64,000 nucleotides of DNA from Streptomyces olivaceus (GCF_000721235.1 NZ_JOFH01000015.1:124001-188000); one strand, 5' to 3'. Numbered from the stretch's first letter, positions 44,182 through 53,242 are shown. Numbers and translations: made by a program. The notes: generated by a model not told the origin, from the letters alone.

Positions 44182-44775
44182 TCACCGCTGCCCCGGGATG
44201 CGGTCCAGTGCCCTCACCGCCGCCTCGGCCAGCGCCGGGTGGGCCAGGGCGTCGTTCAGGACGGGCGCCGCGCGGTCGTCGGCGAGGGTGCCGAGGCCCT
44301 CGACGCAGGCCAGTGCCACGCGCCGGTAGGGATCACGCGGGCGCAGCCGCCGCTCCAGCGTGGTGATCAGCGCGGGCACCGCCTCCGGGGCCCGCAGTTC
44401 CACCAGCAGCCGCACCGGGTGCAGGGCGTAGGCGACCCGCAGTTCGTTGGTGGCGAGGGCGGCGGCGGCCCGGGCGGTGCGGGGGTCGCCGAGACGGGCG
44501 AGGGCGTACGCGGCCGAGGCGCAGCGCGGTGGGTCGCGGTGGTTGAGCAGCAGTACGAGCGACTCGAAGGCCCGCCGGTCCCCCGCGATCCCGAGCCGGA
44601 AGGCCGCCAGTTCCCGGGCCCAGAGCGGATGTCCGGGCTCGGTGAGCACTCCGGCCAGTTCGTCGTGGTCCCCACTCGCCACGAGACGGTCGCACGCCGC
44701 CGGGGCACCCGGAACGCCCGACGCCGCCGACTCGGCCCGTAAACGCTCCGTGAGCGATCGCAACTCTTCGTCCAT
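44182..44775 (-). CDS. HEAT-repeat protein
   Basis: 197 aa, almost entirely alpha-helical HEAT/PBS-lyase-type repeats: helices LWARELAAFRLGIAGDRRAF, PRCASAAYALARLGDPRTAR and DPYRRVALACVEGLGTLADD recur with the same spacing. It probably serves as a protein-binding scaffold; no catalytic site. TAACCT ends 7 nt before the ATG at 44775 (leaderless). Divergent from the 3-hydroxyacyl-CoA dehydrogenase gene. Confidence 0.8.
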   Translation of the reverse strand: MDEELRSLTERLRAESAASGVPGAPAACDRLVASGDHDELAGVLTEPGHPLWARELAAFRLGIAGDRRAFESLVLLLNHRDPPRCASAAYALARLGDPRTARAAAALATNELRVAYALHPVRLLVELRAPEAVPALITTLERRLRPRDPYRRVALACVEGLGTLADDRAAPVLNDALAHPALAEAAVRALDRIPGQR

Positions 44776-45149
44776 GCCCCCGAGGTTAGAGGCGTCACAC
44801 CGGGTCTGGGACCTACATCACGAACACCGGGGGCTGGCGCGCTCGTTACCCGCGAGTTAATCTCAGACGAGCGGGACATCCTCCCGCTGCACCCTCACGG
44901 TGGTCTGGTGACGCGGCCGCCGGGAGGGCAGTCGGTCCGGTACCTCGGGTACCGCACCGGGACCCGGCCTCGGGACAGGGCCGGTCACAGGCCGCCGGGC
45001 GGGCGTGTCGCACGCCCTCCGCGACGGCACCGGGCGTGTGCGCGATGCGGCCCGGCACCACCCGCATTCCCTCTTCTCCACGCACCCGGTGCGCCTCGCC
45101 GCGCACCCGGGCGTGTCCCGTCGTCACCCTCATTCTCTGGAGTCCCGCG
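44776..45149. other. 374-nt divergent intergenic region
   Basis: No gene is seen. It contains GTTACCCGCGAGTTAA (44845-44860), a roughly symmetrical, AT-richer box typical of TetR-type operators, and a small hairpin AGCGGGA/TCCCGCT just after it. The promoters for the HEAT gene (left) and the dehydrogenase gene (right) should be here. Confidence 0.45.
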
Positions 45150-46955
45150 ATGGCCACTCCCCCGTCCGACATCTCCCCGTCCCCGCTGCGGACCGTTGCC
45201 GTGGTCGGCCTCGGCACCATGGGCACCGGCATCGCCGAGGTCCTGGCCAGGGCCGGGCGCGACGTCGTCGGCATCGACGTCGGCGAGGCGCAGACCGCGA
45301 AGGCGCTCGCCGTGCTGGAGTCCTCCACGGCCCGCGCCGTCGAGCGCGGCCGCCTCACCGCCGAGGAGCGCGCCGACGCCCTCGCCCGCGTCCGCACCTC
45401 CACCGACCTGCGCGCCGCGGCCGGCGCCGACCTGGTGATCGAGGTGGTTCCGGAGTCGTACGAGAGCAAGCAGCAGGTCTTCCGGGAGCTGGACGGGATC
45501 GTGCGCCCGGAGGCGATCCTGGCGACCGGCACCAACGCGCTGTCCGTCACGCGGCTCGCCGCGGACTCGGCCCGCCCGGAGCGGGTGCTCGGCCTGCACT
45601 TCTTCAACCCGGCCCCGGCGATGAGACTGGTCGAGGTCGTCTCCTCGGTGCTGACCGCGCCGGCCGCCGTCGCGGCGGTCACCGACCTGGCGCAGGACCT
45701 CGGCAAGGAGCCCGTCGCGGTCGGCGACCGGCCCGGGTTCGTCGCGGACGGCCTGCTGTTCGGCTACCTCAACCAGGCCGCCGCGATGTACGAGGCGAAC
45801 TACGCCTCCCGCGAGGACATCGACGCGGCGATGCGGCTCGGCTGCGGCCTGCCGATGGGGCCGCTGGCCCTGCTCGACCTGGTCGGCGTGGACACCGCGC
45901 GCACGGTCCTGGAGGCGATGTACGCGGCCTCCCGCGACCGCCTGCACGCCCCCGCGCCGATCCTCAGGCAGCTCAGCGAGGCCGGTCTGACGGGGCGCAA
46001 GGCGGGCCGGGGCTTCTACACCTACGAGGCGCCCGGCAGCCCGGTCGTCGTGCCGGACGCCCGCACGCCGCGCGACGACGGCGCCCCGGTCGCCGGCCGT
46101 CCGGTCCGCAGGGTCGGCGTCGCGGGCTCCGGCACCATGGCGTCGGGCATCGCGGAGGTGTTCGCCAAGGCCGGGTACGAGGTGGTACTCGCCGCCCGCA
46201 GCGCGGAGAAGGCGCAGGCCGCCAGGGCCCGGATCGGCGCGTCCCTGTCCCGGTCGGTCGACAGGGGGCGGACGACCGCCGAGGCGGCCGCGCGGACGCT
46301 GGAGCTGATCACGCCGACCGGGTCCTACGACGACTTCGCCGACGTGGACCTGGCCGTGGAGGCCGTGGCCGAGGACCTGGCGGTCAAGCGGCAGTTGTTC
46401 GCCGTGCTGGACAAGGTCTGCAAGCCCGGCGCGGTGCTGGCCACCACCACCTCCTCGCTGCCGGTCGTCGCCTGCGCCCGCGCCACCTCGCGCCCGCAGG
46501 ACGTGATCGGCATGCACTTCTTCAACCCGGCCCCGGCGATGAAGCTGGTGGAGGTGGTCCGCACGGTGCTGACCGCCGACGACGTGCACACCACCGTCCG
46601 CGAGGTCTGCGCGAAGGTGCGCAAGCACGCCGTGGACTGCGGCGACCGGGCCGGGTTCATCGTGAACGCGCTGCTGTTCCCGTACCTCAACAACGCGGTC
46701 AAGATGGTGCAGGAGCACTACGCGACGCTCGACGACATCGACGCCGCGATGAAGCTGGGCGGCGGCTATCCGATGGGCCCGTTCGAACTGCTCGACGTGG
46801 TCGGTCTCGACGTCTCGCTGGCGATCGAGAAGGTGCTGCACCGGGAGTTCCGCGATCCGGGACTGGCCCCGGCGCCGCTCCTGGAGCACCTGGTGGCCGC
46901 GGGCTGCCTCGGCCGGAAGACGGGCCGCGGCTTCCGAGAACATGCCCGCCGCTGA
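45150..46955 (+). CDS. tandem-duplicated 3-hydroxyacyl-CoA dehydrogenase
   Basis: 601 aa, two PaaH/Hbd-type units fused head to tail. Unit 1 (about 11-290) has AVVGLGTMGTGIAEVLARAG, the catalytic FFNPAPAMRLVEVV, and RPGFVADGLLFGYLNQA. Unit 2 (about 320-601) has GVAGSGTMASGIAEVFAKAG, MHFFNPAPAMKLVEVV and RAGFIVNALLFPYLNNA. Each unit alone is the size of a standard enzyme. The product oxidises 3-hydroxyacyl-CoA with NAD+, e.g. 3-hydroxybutyryl-CoA in C4 acid metabolism, which fits the downstream ccr operon. TGGAG precedes ATG 45150. Confidence 0.9.
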   Translation: MATPPSDISPSPLRTVAVVGLGTMGTGIAEVLARAGRDVVGIDVGEAQTAKALAVLESSTARAVERGRLTAEERADALARVRTSTDLRAAAGADLVIEVVPESYESKQQVFRELDGIVRPEAILATGTNALSVTRLAADSARPERVLGLHFFNPAPAMRLVEVVSSVLTAPAAVAAVTDLAQDLGKEPVAVGDRPGFVADGLLFGYLNQAAAMYEANYASREDIDAAMRLGCGLPMGPLALLDLVGVDTARTVLEAMYAASRDRLHAPAPILRQLSEAGLTGRKAGRGFYTYEAPGSPVVVPDARTPRDDGAPVAGRPVRRVGVAGSGTMASGIAEVFAKAGYEVVLAARSAEKAQAARARIGASLSRSVDRGRTTAEAAARTLELITPTGSYDDFADVDLAVEAVAEDLAVKRQLFAVLDKVCKPGAVLATTTSSLPVVACARATSRPQDVIGMHFFNPAPAMKLVEVVRTVLTADDVHTTVREVCAKVRKHAVDCGDRAGFIVNALLFPYLNNAVKMVQEHYATLDDIDAAMKLGGGYPMGPFELLDVVGLDVSLAIEKVLHREFRDPGLAPAPLLEHLVAAGCLGRKTGRGFREHARR

Positions 46956-47211
46956 ACGGCCGGGCGACCGGTTCGGGCCGGCGGAGGACTGGGGCGGGCT
47001 GCTGGACCCCTCCGGCCCTCCCCCGCCCCGCGCGGCCGGGTCTCCTCCGCCCCGCGCGGCAGAGTCTCCCTCACCCTGCCCACCCGGTTCCCCCGCGTCC
47101 CGCCCGTCCGGGTCTCCCCCGCCCCGGGCCGGCGGGTCCGGCCCGCCCCGTGCGGACGGGGGAATGCCCGGTCACGCGCACGACCTCGCACACATGCAGT
47201 ACGTTCGGGTC

Positions 47212-48027
47212 ATGCCCCAGCCCGCCAGGTCCTCACGTACACCAGCCACGTCCGACGCACCGGAGCGCGCGGCCGGCGGCCGAGCCGCCGCCCAACGGCT
47301 CAGAATGCGCCGGGAGCTGGCGGCGGCGGCCATGGAGCTGTTCGCGACCAAGGGGTACGAGGCGACGACCGTCGACGAGATCGCGGCCCGCGCGGGGGTG
47401 GCCCGGCGTACCTTCTTCCGCCACTTCCGCTCCAAGGAAGAGGCGATCTTCCCGGACCACGACGACACGCTGGTGCGCGCCGAGTCGGTGCTCAACGCGG
47501 CGCCCGCGCACGAGCATCCGCTCGACACGGTGTGCCGGGGCATCAAGGAGGTCATGAAGATGTACGCGGCCCGGCCGGAGATCTCGGTCGCCCGCTACAA
47601 GCTGACGCGCGAGGTACCCACCCTGCGCGAGGCGGAGATCGCGTCGGTGGCCCGCTACGAGCGCCTCTTCACCCGCTATCTGCTCGGCCACTTCGACGAG
47701 CACGCGCACGACGACGACGCCAACGACGACCCGCTGCTGGCGGAGGTGGCCGCGTCCGCCGTGGTCACCGCCCACAACCACGTGCTGCGGCGCTGGCTGC
47801 GGGCCGACGGGCAGGGCGACGTGGAGGCGCAGCTCGACCACGCCTTCGCCATCGTCCGCAGGACCTTCGGGACGGGCATCGGAGCGGGCCGCAGCACCGC
47901 GTCCCCGGGCCGGGCCGACATCCCCTCCGCCTCCGTGCAGGACGAGGTACTGGTGACGGTCGCGCGTACCGACGCACCGCTGCACGAGGTCATGCGGACC
48001 ATCGAGCAGGCGCTCAGGCAACGCTGA
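47212..48027 (+). CDS. TetR-family regulator
   Basis: 271 aa. The N-terminal HTH (about residues 36-80) reads TTVDEIAARAGVARRTFFRH then FRSKEEAIF, as in TetR proteins, followed by a long helical effector domain. It lies directly upstream of the ccr operon and is a likely controller, e.g. through the palindrome at the ccr promoter; direct proof is lacking. ATG 47212 is used since TACGTT ends 6 nt upstream (leaderless); a longer reading at 46942 or 47164 enters proline-rich, repeat-like sequence. A terminator follows. Confidence 0.8.
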   Translation: MPQPARSSRTPATSDAPERAAGGRAAAQRLRMRRELAAAAMELFATKGYEATTVDEIAARAGVARRTFFRHFRSKEEAIFPDHDDTLVRAESVLNAAPAHEHPLDTVCRGIKEVMKMYAARPEISVARYKLTREVPTLREAEIASVARYERLFTRYLLGHFDEHAHDDDANDDPLLAEVAASAVVTAHNHVLRRWLRADGQGDVEAQLDHAFAIVRRTFGTGIGAGRSTASPGRADIPSASVQDEVLVTVARTDAPLHEVMRTIEQALRQR

Positions 48028-48067
48028 CCCGGACTTCCGCACTGCGACGGACTTCCGCACCGTGACG

Positions 48068-48094
48068 ACGGCCACCCACCGGGTGGCCGTTTTT
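48068..48094 (+). terminator. intrinsic terminator after the TetR gene
   Basis: ACGGCCACCC (48068-48077) pairs exactly with GGGTGGCCGT (48081-48090) over an ACC loop, followed by TTTT (48091-48094). This is a rare textbook rho-independent terminator for a Streptomyces. Confidence 0.9.
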
Positions 48095-48128
48095 GCATGT
48101 CGATGCCCCTTTTCCACCCCTGGCGGGA

Positions 48129-48147
48129 GATGATTCGATCGATCATC
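48129..48147. promoter_or_regulatory. GATGAT-centred inverted repeat upstream of ccr
   Basis: GATGAT (48129-48134) and ATCATC (48142-48147) flank TCGATCG. This is in an AT-richer stretch upstream of the ccr promoter and may be an additional regulator-binding site. Confidence 0.35.
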
Positions 48148-48188
48148 GCTCATCTGTCGGGTAAAGAATTCATTTGAGATCAGTTTCT

Positions 48189-48230
48189 GGCACTCAGTGC
48201 CTTGCGAGGTGACACGCGGTGTCATACGTT
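48189..48230 (+). promoter_or_regulatory. ccr operon promoter with perfect palindrome in its spacer
   Basis: A -35-like TTGCGA (48202-48207) and -10-like TACGTT (48225-48230) are spaced by exactly 17 nt. The palindrome TGACACGCGGTGTCA (6-3-6, 48210-48224) fills the spacer. Just upstream is another perfect 13-bp palindrome, GGCACTCAGTGCC (48189-48201). A protein bound here would block RNA polymerase. The start codon is 140 nt downstream, leaving a long 5' leader. Confidence 0.65.
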
Positions 48231-48369
48231 GAAGGTGTCCGGGCTGTCCCCGCACCTCATCCCCTGCGCGCCCGAACGCCTGCGTCACAGGCATCCACCC
48301 TCACCTCAACAGCACCGACGCAATCCTCAGCGCTCCTTGCTCAGGGCGCTCACCGCCGGAGGCAACACC

Positions 48370-49713
48370 GTGACCGTGAAGGACATCCTGGACGCGATCC
48401 AGTCGCCCGACTCCACGCCGGCCGACATCGCCGCTCTGCCGCTCCCCGAGTCGTACCGCGCGATCACCGTGCACAAGGACGAGACGGAGATGTTCACGGG
48501 CCTCGAAACCCGTGACAAGGACCCCCGCAAGTCGATCCACCTGGACGAGGTGCCGCTGCCGGAGCTGGGCCCGGGCGAGGCCCTGGTGGCCGTCATGGCC
48601 TCCTCGGTCAACTACAACTCGGTGTGGACCTCGATCTTCGAGCCGATGTCCACCTTCGGGTTCCTCGAGCGCTACGGCCGGGTCAGCGATCTCGCCCGGC
48701 GCCACGACCTGCCGTACCACGTCATCGGCTCCGACCTCGCGGGCGTGGTCCTGCGCACCGGCCCGGGCGTCAACGCCTGGCGGACGGGCGACGAGGTCGT
48801 CGCGCACTGCCTCTCCGTCGAACTGGAGTCGTCCGACGGCCACAACGACACGATGCTCGACCCCGAGCAGCGCATCTGGGGCTTCGAGACCAACTTCGGG
48901 GGCCTCGCGGAGATCGCGCTGGTCAAGTCCAACCAGCTGATGCCCAAGCCCGGCCACCTCAGCTGGGAGGAGGCCGCCGCTCCCGGACTGGTCAACTCCA
49001 CCGCGTACCGCCAGCTCGTCTCGCGCAACGGCGCCGGCATGAAGCAGGGCGACAACGTCCTGGTCTGGGGCGCGAGCGGCGGACTCGGCTCGTACGCCAC
49101 GCAGTTCGCCCTCGCGGGCGGCGCCAACCCGATCTGTGTGGTCTCCTCGCCGCAGAAGGCGGACATCTGCCGGGCGATGGGCGCCGAGGCGATCATCGAC
49201 CGCAGCGCCGAGGGCTACCGGTTCTGGAAGGACGAGCACGCCCAGGACCCCAAGGAGTGGAAGCGCTTCGGCAAGCGCATCCGCGAACTCACCGGCGGCG
49301 AGGACATCGACATCGTCTTCGAACACCCCGGCCGCGAGACCTTCGGCGCCTCCGTCTTCGTCACCCGCAAGGGCGGCACCATCACCACCTGCGCCTCGAC
49401 CTCGGGCTACATGCACGAGTACGACAACCGCTACCTGTGGATGTCCCTGAAGCGCGTCATCGGCTCGCACTTCGCCAACTACCGCGAGGCCTGGGAGGCC
49501 AACCGCCTCATCGCCAAGGGGAAGATCCACCCGACGCTCTCCAAGGTGTACTCCCTGGCGGACACCGGGCAGGCCGCGTACGACGTCCACCGCAACCTCC
49601 ACCAGGGCAAGGTCGGCGTGCTGTGCCTGGCGCCGGAGGAGGGCCTTGGCGTGCGGGACCCGGAGACCCGCGCGCGGCACGTCGATGCCATCAACCGCTT
49701 CCGGAACATCTGA
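48370..49713 (+). CDS. ccr: crotonyl-CoA carboxylase/reductase
   Basis: 447 aa, the classic Ccr length. It reductively carboxylates crotonyl-CoA to (2S)-ethylmalonyl-CoA with NADPH and CO2. Seen: NADPH-binding WGASGGLGSYATQFA (about 233-247), and the CO2-pocket set Asn81, Phe172, Glu173 and His367, equivalent to the Asn, Phe, Glu, His reported for the Kitasatospora enzyme (numbering two higher past 81). It begins VTVKDILDAIQ, like S. coelicolor Ccr. GTG 48370 follows GGAGGCAACACC. It opens the ethylmalonyl-CoA operon. Confidence 0.96.
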   Translation: MTVKDILDAIQSPDSTPADIAALPLPESYRAITVHKDETEMFTGLETRDKDPRKSIHLDEVPLPELGPGEALVAVMASSVNYNSVWTSIFEPMSTFGFLERYGRVSDLARRHDLPYHVIGSDLAGVVLRTGPGVNAWRTGDEVVAHCLSVELESSDGHNDTMLDPEQRIWGFETNFGGLAEIALVKSNQLMPKPGHLSWEEAAAPGLVNSTAYRQLVSRNGAGMKQGDNVLVWGASGGLGSYATQFALAGGANPICVVSSPQKADICRAMGAEAIIDRSAEGYRFWKDEHAQDPKEWKRFGKRIRELTGGEDIDIVFEHPGRETFGASVFVTRKGGTITTCASTSGYMHEYDNRYLWMSLKRVIGSHFANYREAWEANRLIAKGKIHPTLSKVYSLADTGQAAYDVHRNLHQGKVGVLCLAPEEGLGVRDPETRARHVDAINRFRNI

Positions 49714-49723
49714 GGAGCGCCGC

Positions 49724-51751
49724 GTGACCGATCGTCAGAAGGACCGGCCGTGGCTCATGCGCACCTACGCCGGTCACTCCACGGCCGAAGCCTCCAACGA
49801 GCTGTACCGCCGCAACCTCGCCAAGGGGCAGACGGGTCTGTCCGTCGCCTTCGACCTGCCGACCCAGACCGGCTACGACTCCGACCACGTCCTCGCCCGC
49901 GGCGAGGTCGGCCGGGTCGGCGTGCCGGTCGCGCACCTCGGCGACATGCGCCGGCTGCTCCAGGACATCCCCCTGGAGCAGATGAACACCTCGATGACCA
50001 TCAACGCCACCGCCATGTGGCTGCTGGCCCTCTACCAGGTCGTCGCCGAGGAGCAGGGCGCGGACCTCACCAGGCTCCAGGGCACGACGCAGAACGACAT
50101 CGTCAAGGAGTACCTGTCCCGGGGGACGCACGTCTTCCCGCCGGGCCCGTCGCTCCGCCTGACGACCGACATGATCGCGTACACGGTCTCCCACCTCCCC
50201 AAGTGGAACCCGATCAACATCTGCAGCTACCACCTGCAGGAGGCGGGCGCCACGCCGGTGCAGGAGATCGCGTACGCGATGTCCACCGCGATCGCCGTGC
50301 TCGACGCGGTGCGCGACGGCGGCCAGGTGCCCGAGGAGCGCATGGGCGACGTGGTCGGCCGGATGTCCTTCTTCGTGAACGCGGGCGTCCGGTTCGTCGA
50401 GGAGATGTGCAAGATGCGCGCCTTCGGCCGGATCTGGGACCGCGTCACCCGTGAGCGGTACGGCATCGAGAACCCCAGGCACCGCCGCTTCCGCTACGGC
50501 GTCCAGGTCAACTCCCTGGGCCTGACCGAGGCGCAGCCGGAGAACAACGTCCAGCGGATCGTCCTCGAGATGCTGGCCGTGACCCTCTCGAAGGACGCAC
50601 GCGCCCGTGCCGTGCAGTTGCCGGCCTGGAACGAGGCCCTGGGGCTGCCCCGCCCGTGGGACCAGCAGTGGTCGCTGCGGATCCAGCAGGTGCTGGCGCA
50701 CGAGAGCGACCTGCTGGAGTACGAGGACATCTTCGAGGGCTCGAAGGTGATCGGGGCGAAGGTCGACGAGCTGGTCGGGGCGGCGTCCGCGGAGATCGGG
50801 CGCATCGAGGAGATGGGCGGCGCGATGGCCGCCGTCGAGTCCGGCTACCTCAAGTCCCAGCTGGTCGCCTCGCACGCCGAACGCCGGGCCCGGATCGAGT
50901 CCGGCGAGGAGAGGATCATCGGGGTCAACGCCTTCGAGGGCACCGAGCCCAGCCCGCTGACCGCCGATCTGGACACCGCGATCGAGACGGTCGACCCGGC
51001 GGTGGAGGCCCGGGTCGTCGCCGCCCTGGAGAACTGGCGCGACACGCGGTACCAGCCGCCCTTCAACCACCCGCGGCCCTGCAAGGCCCTGGAGAAGCTG
51101 AAGGAGGCCGCGCGCGGCACCGACAACCTCATGGAGGCCACCCTGGAGTGCGCCCGGGCCGGCGCCACGACCGGCGAGTGGGCGGGGGCGCTGCGCGAGG
51201 TCTTCGGCGAGTTCCGGGCGCCGACCGGCGTGTCCGCGGCGCCGGTCGCGGTCACCGCCGAGGAGGGCTCGGCCCTGTCCGGAGTGCGCCGCCGGGTGGA
51301 GCTGACCGCCAAGGAGATGGGCGTCGGCAAGCTGCGCTTCCTGGTGGGCAAGCCCGGCCTGGACGGCCACTCCAACGGCGCCGAGCAGATCGCCGTGCGC
51401 GCCCGCGACGCCGGGTTCGAGGTGGTCTACCAGGGCATCCGGCTCACCCCGGAGCAGATCGTGGACGCCGCCCTCGCGGAGGACGTGCACGCGGTGGGCC
51501 TGTCCATCCTGTCCGGCTCGCACGCACAGCTCGTGCCGGACGTCCTGGAGCGGCTCCGTGTGGCCGGTGCCACAGACATCCCGGTGATCGCCGGTGGCAT
51601 CATCCCGAACGGTGACGCGGAGGACCTGCGGGCCGCGGGAGTGGCCGCGGTCTTCACCCCGAAGGACTTCGACATCACCGGCATCATCGGCCGGATCGTC
51701 GACGAGATCCGGAACGCGAACAAGCTCGACCCCTTGGAGGTCTCCGCATGA
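49724..51751 (+). CDS. ecm: ethylmalonyl-CoA mutase (coenzyme B12-dependent, MeaA-type)
   Basis: 675 aa. It interconverts ethylmalonyl-CoA and methylsuccinyl-CoA. The N-terminal mutase TIM barrel starts GHSTAEASNELYRRNLAKGQ and TGYDSDHVLARGEVGRVGVP. The C-terminal cobalamin domain has the DxHxxG motif, DGHSNG (D547, H549), then GLDGHSNGAEQIAVRARDAG. The order and size match Streptomyces MeaA, which was early named for coenzyme-B12 mutase. GTG 49724 starts behind GGAGCG. It shares an overlapping ATGA with mcl. Confidence 0.95.
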   Translation: MTDRQKDRPWLMRTYAGHSTAEASNELYRRNLAKGQTGLSVAFDLPTQTGYDSDHVLARGEVGRVGVPVAHLGDMRRLLQDIPLEQMNTSMTINATAMWLLALYQVVAEEQGADLTRLQGTTQNDIVKEYLSRGTHVFPPGPSLRLTTDMIAYTVSHLPKWNPINICSYHLQEAGATPVQEIAYAMSTAIAVLDAVRDGGQVPEERMGDVVGRMSFFVNAGVRFVEEMCKMRAFGRIWDRVTRERYGIENPRHRRFRYGVQVNSLGLTEAQPENNVQRIVLEMLAVTLSKDARARAVQLPAWNEALGLPRPWDQQWSLRIQQVLAHESDLLEYEDIFEGSKVIGAKVDELVGAASAEIGRIEEMGGAMAAVESGYLKSQLVASHAERRARIESGEERIIGVNAFEGTEPSPLTADLDTAIETVDPAVEARVVAALENWRDTRYQPPFNHPRPCKALEKLKEAARGTDNLMEATLECARAGATTGEWAGALREVFGEFRAPTGVSAAPVAVTAEEGSALSGVRRRVELTAKEMGVGKLRFLVGKPGLDGHSNGAEQIAVRARDAGFEVVYQGIRLTPEQIVDAALAEDVHAVGLSILSGSHAQLVPDVLERLRVAGATDIPVIAGGIIPNGDAEDLRAAGVAAVFTPKDFDITGIIGRIVDEIRNANKLDPLEVSA

Positions 51752-52722
51752 CCAGCCCCGCCCCACAGGTCGACCGGCTCCGCCCCCGGCGCTCCTGCCT
51801 GGCCGTACCGGGCTCCAACCCGCGCTTCCTGGAGAAGGCCCAGGGCCTCCCGGCGGACCAGGTCTTCCTCGACCTGGAGGACGCCTGCGCGCCGCTCGCC
51901 AAGCCGGAGGCGCGGCACACGATCGTCAAGTTCCTCAACGAGGGCGACTGGACCGGCAAGACCCGCGTCGTGCGCGTCAACGACTGGACGACCGAGTGGA
52001 CGTACCGCGACGTGGTGACGGTGGTGGAGGGCGCGGGCCCGAACCTGGACTGCATCATGCTCCCGAAGGTCCAGGACGCCCGGCAGGTCGTCGCGCTCGA
52101 CCTCCTCCTCACCCAGATCGAGAAGACGATGGGCTTCGAGGTCGGCCGGATCGGCATCGAGGCGCAGATCGAGAACGCGCGGGGCCTGAACAACGTCAAC
52201 GAGATCGCCGAGGCCTCCCCGCGCGTGGAGACCATCATCTTCGGCCCGGCCGACTTCATGGCGTCCATCAACATGAAGTCCCTGGTCGTGGGCGAGCAGC
52301 CGCCCGGCTACCCCGCCGACGCCTACCACTTCATCCTGATGAAGATCCTGATGGCCGCCCGCGCCAACGACCTCCAAGCGATCGACGGCCCCTACCTGCA
52401 GATCCGCAACGTGGACGGCTACCGCGAGGTCGCCCGGCGCGCCGCCGCCCTCGGCTTCGACGGCAAGTGGGTCCTGCACCCGGGCCAGGTCGAGGCGTCC
52501 AACGAGATCTTCTCGCCGTCCCAGGAGGACTACGACCACGCCGAGCTGATCCTGGACGCGTACGACTACTACACGTCCGAGGCGGGCGGCAGGAAGGGCT
52601 CGGCGATGCTCGGCGACGAGATGATCGACGAGGCAAGCCGCAAGATGGCGCTGGTCGTCTCCGGCAAGGGGCGCGCGGCCGGTCTGCGGCGCACGTCGAA
52701 GTTCGAGATCCCGGAGGGCTGA
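51748..52722 (+). CDS. mcl: CoA-ester lyase, malyl/beta-methylmalyl-CoA lyase type
   Basis: 324 aa. HpcH/HpaI-citrate lyase-beta fold: RRSCLAVPGSNPRFLEKAQG, DQVFLDLEDACAPLAKPEAR (metal-binding Asp/Glu pair), and GRIGIEAQIENARGLNNVNE (catalytic Glu). It cleaves beta-methylmalyl-CoA to glyoxylate and propionyl-CoA in the ethylmalonyl-CoA pathway. The start overlaps the ecm stop by ATGA. Context makes the assignment strong; the substrate is not proved by sequence alone. Confidence 0.9.
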   Translation: MTSPAPQVDRLRPRRSCLAVPGSNPRFLEKAQGLPADQVFLDLEDACAPLAKPEARHTIVKFLNEGDWTGKTRVVRVNDWTTEWTYRDVVTVVEGAGPNLDCIMLPKVQDARQVVALDLLLTQIEKTMGFEVGRIGIEAQIENARGLNNVNEIAEASPRVETIIFGPADFMASINMKSLVVGEQPPGYPADAYHFILMKILMAARANDLQAIDGPYLQIRNVDGYREVARRAAALGFDGKWVLHPGQVEASNEIFSPSQEDYDHAELILDAYDYYTSEAGGRKGSAMLGDEMIDEASRKMALVVSGKGRAAGLRRTSKFEIPEG

Positions 52723-52727
52723 GGGCC

Positions 52728-53240
52728 ATGCAGTTCGGACGCACCTACGAGGAGTTCGAGGTCGGGGCGGTCTACAAGCACTGGCCGGGGAAGACGGTCA
52801 CGGAGTACGACGACCACCTGTTCTGTCTGCTCACCATGAACCACCACCCCCTCCACATGGACGCCAACTACGCCGAGAAGACGACGGACTTCGGCAAGAA
52901 CGTGGTGGTCGGCAACTACATCTACTCGCTGCTGCTCGGCATGTCCGTGCCGGACGTGTCCGGCAAGGCGATCGCCAACCTGGAGATCGAGTCGCTCAAG
53001 CACGTGGCGCCGACCTTCCACGGCGACACGCTCTACGGCCAGACGACCGTGCTCGACAAGTGGCGGTCGAAGTCCAAGGACGACCGCGGCATCGTCCACG
53101 TCGAGACCCAGGGGTACAAGCAGGACGGCACGCTCGTGTGCGTCTTCCGCCGCAAGGTGATGGTGCCGACCGCGACGTACACCGAGGAGCGCGGCGGCGA
53201 GCAGCCCGGCCGGCCCGAGCTGAAGGAACAGGGGAAGTAG
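52728..53240 (+). CDS. MaoC-like hydratase, probable mesaconyl-CoA hydratase
   Basis: 170 aa. A single hot-dog MaoC domain: FGRTYEEFEVGAVYKHWPGK at the start, the hydratase motif LFCLLTMNHHPLHMDANYAE, and a C-terminal strand VCVFRRKVMVPTATYTEERG. Its place in the operon suggests mesaconyl-CoA to beta-methylmalyl-CoA hydration. It is about half the size of the two-hot-dog Mch of Rhodobacter, so it would have to work as a dimer. ATG 52728 has GAGGG just upstream. Confidence 0.85.
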   Translation: MQFGRTYEEFEVGAVYKHWPGKTVTEYDDHLFCLLTMNHHPLHMDANYAEKTTDFGKNVVVGNYIYSLLLGMSVPDVSGKAIANLEIESLKHVAPTFHGDTLYGQTTVLDKWRSKSKDDRGIVHVETQGYKQDGTLVCVFRRKVMVPTATYTEERGGEQPGRPELKEQGK

Positions 53241-53242
53241 AG

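Larger units (their letters stand above)
48028..48369. other. 342-nt gap between the TetR gene and ccr
   Basis: Holds, in order: a GGACTTCCGCAC direct repeat at about 48032-48060, the terminator at 48068, the GATGAT repeat at 48129, the promoter with operator palindrome at 48189-48230, and a 139-nt leader to the ccr start. No extra gene is seen. Confidence 0.7.

Noticed and set aside
46956..47211. Longer TetR protein from 46942 or 47164
   Set aside because: The extra part is proline-rich repeat sequence overlapping the dehydrogenase end; the leaderless ATG at 47212 is better supported.
48068..48369. Riboswitch in the ccr leader
   Set aside because: The leader has no recognisable cobalamin or other riboswitch core, even though the operon includes a B12 enzyme.
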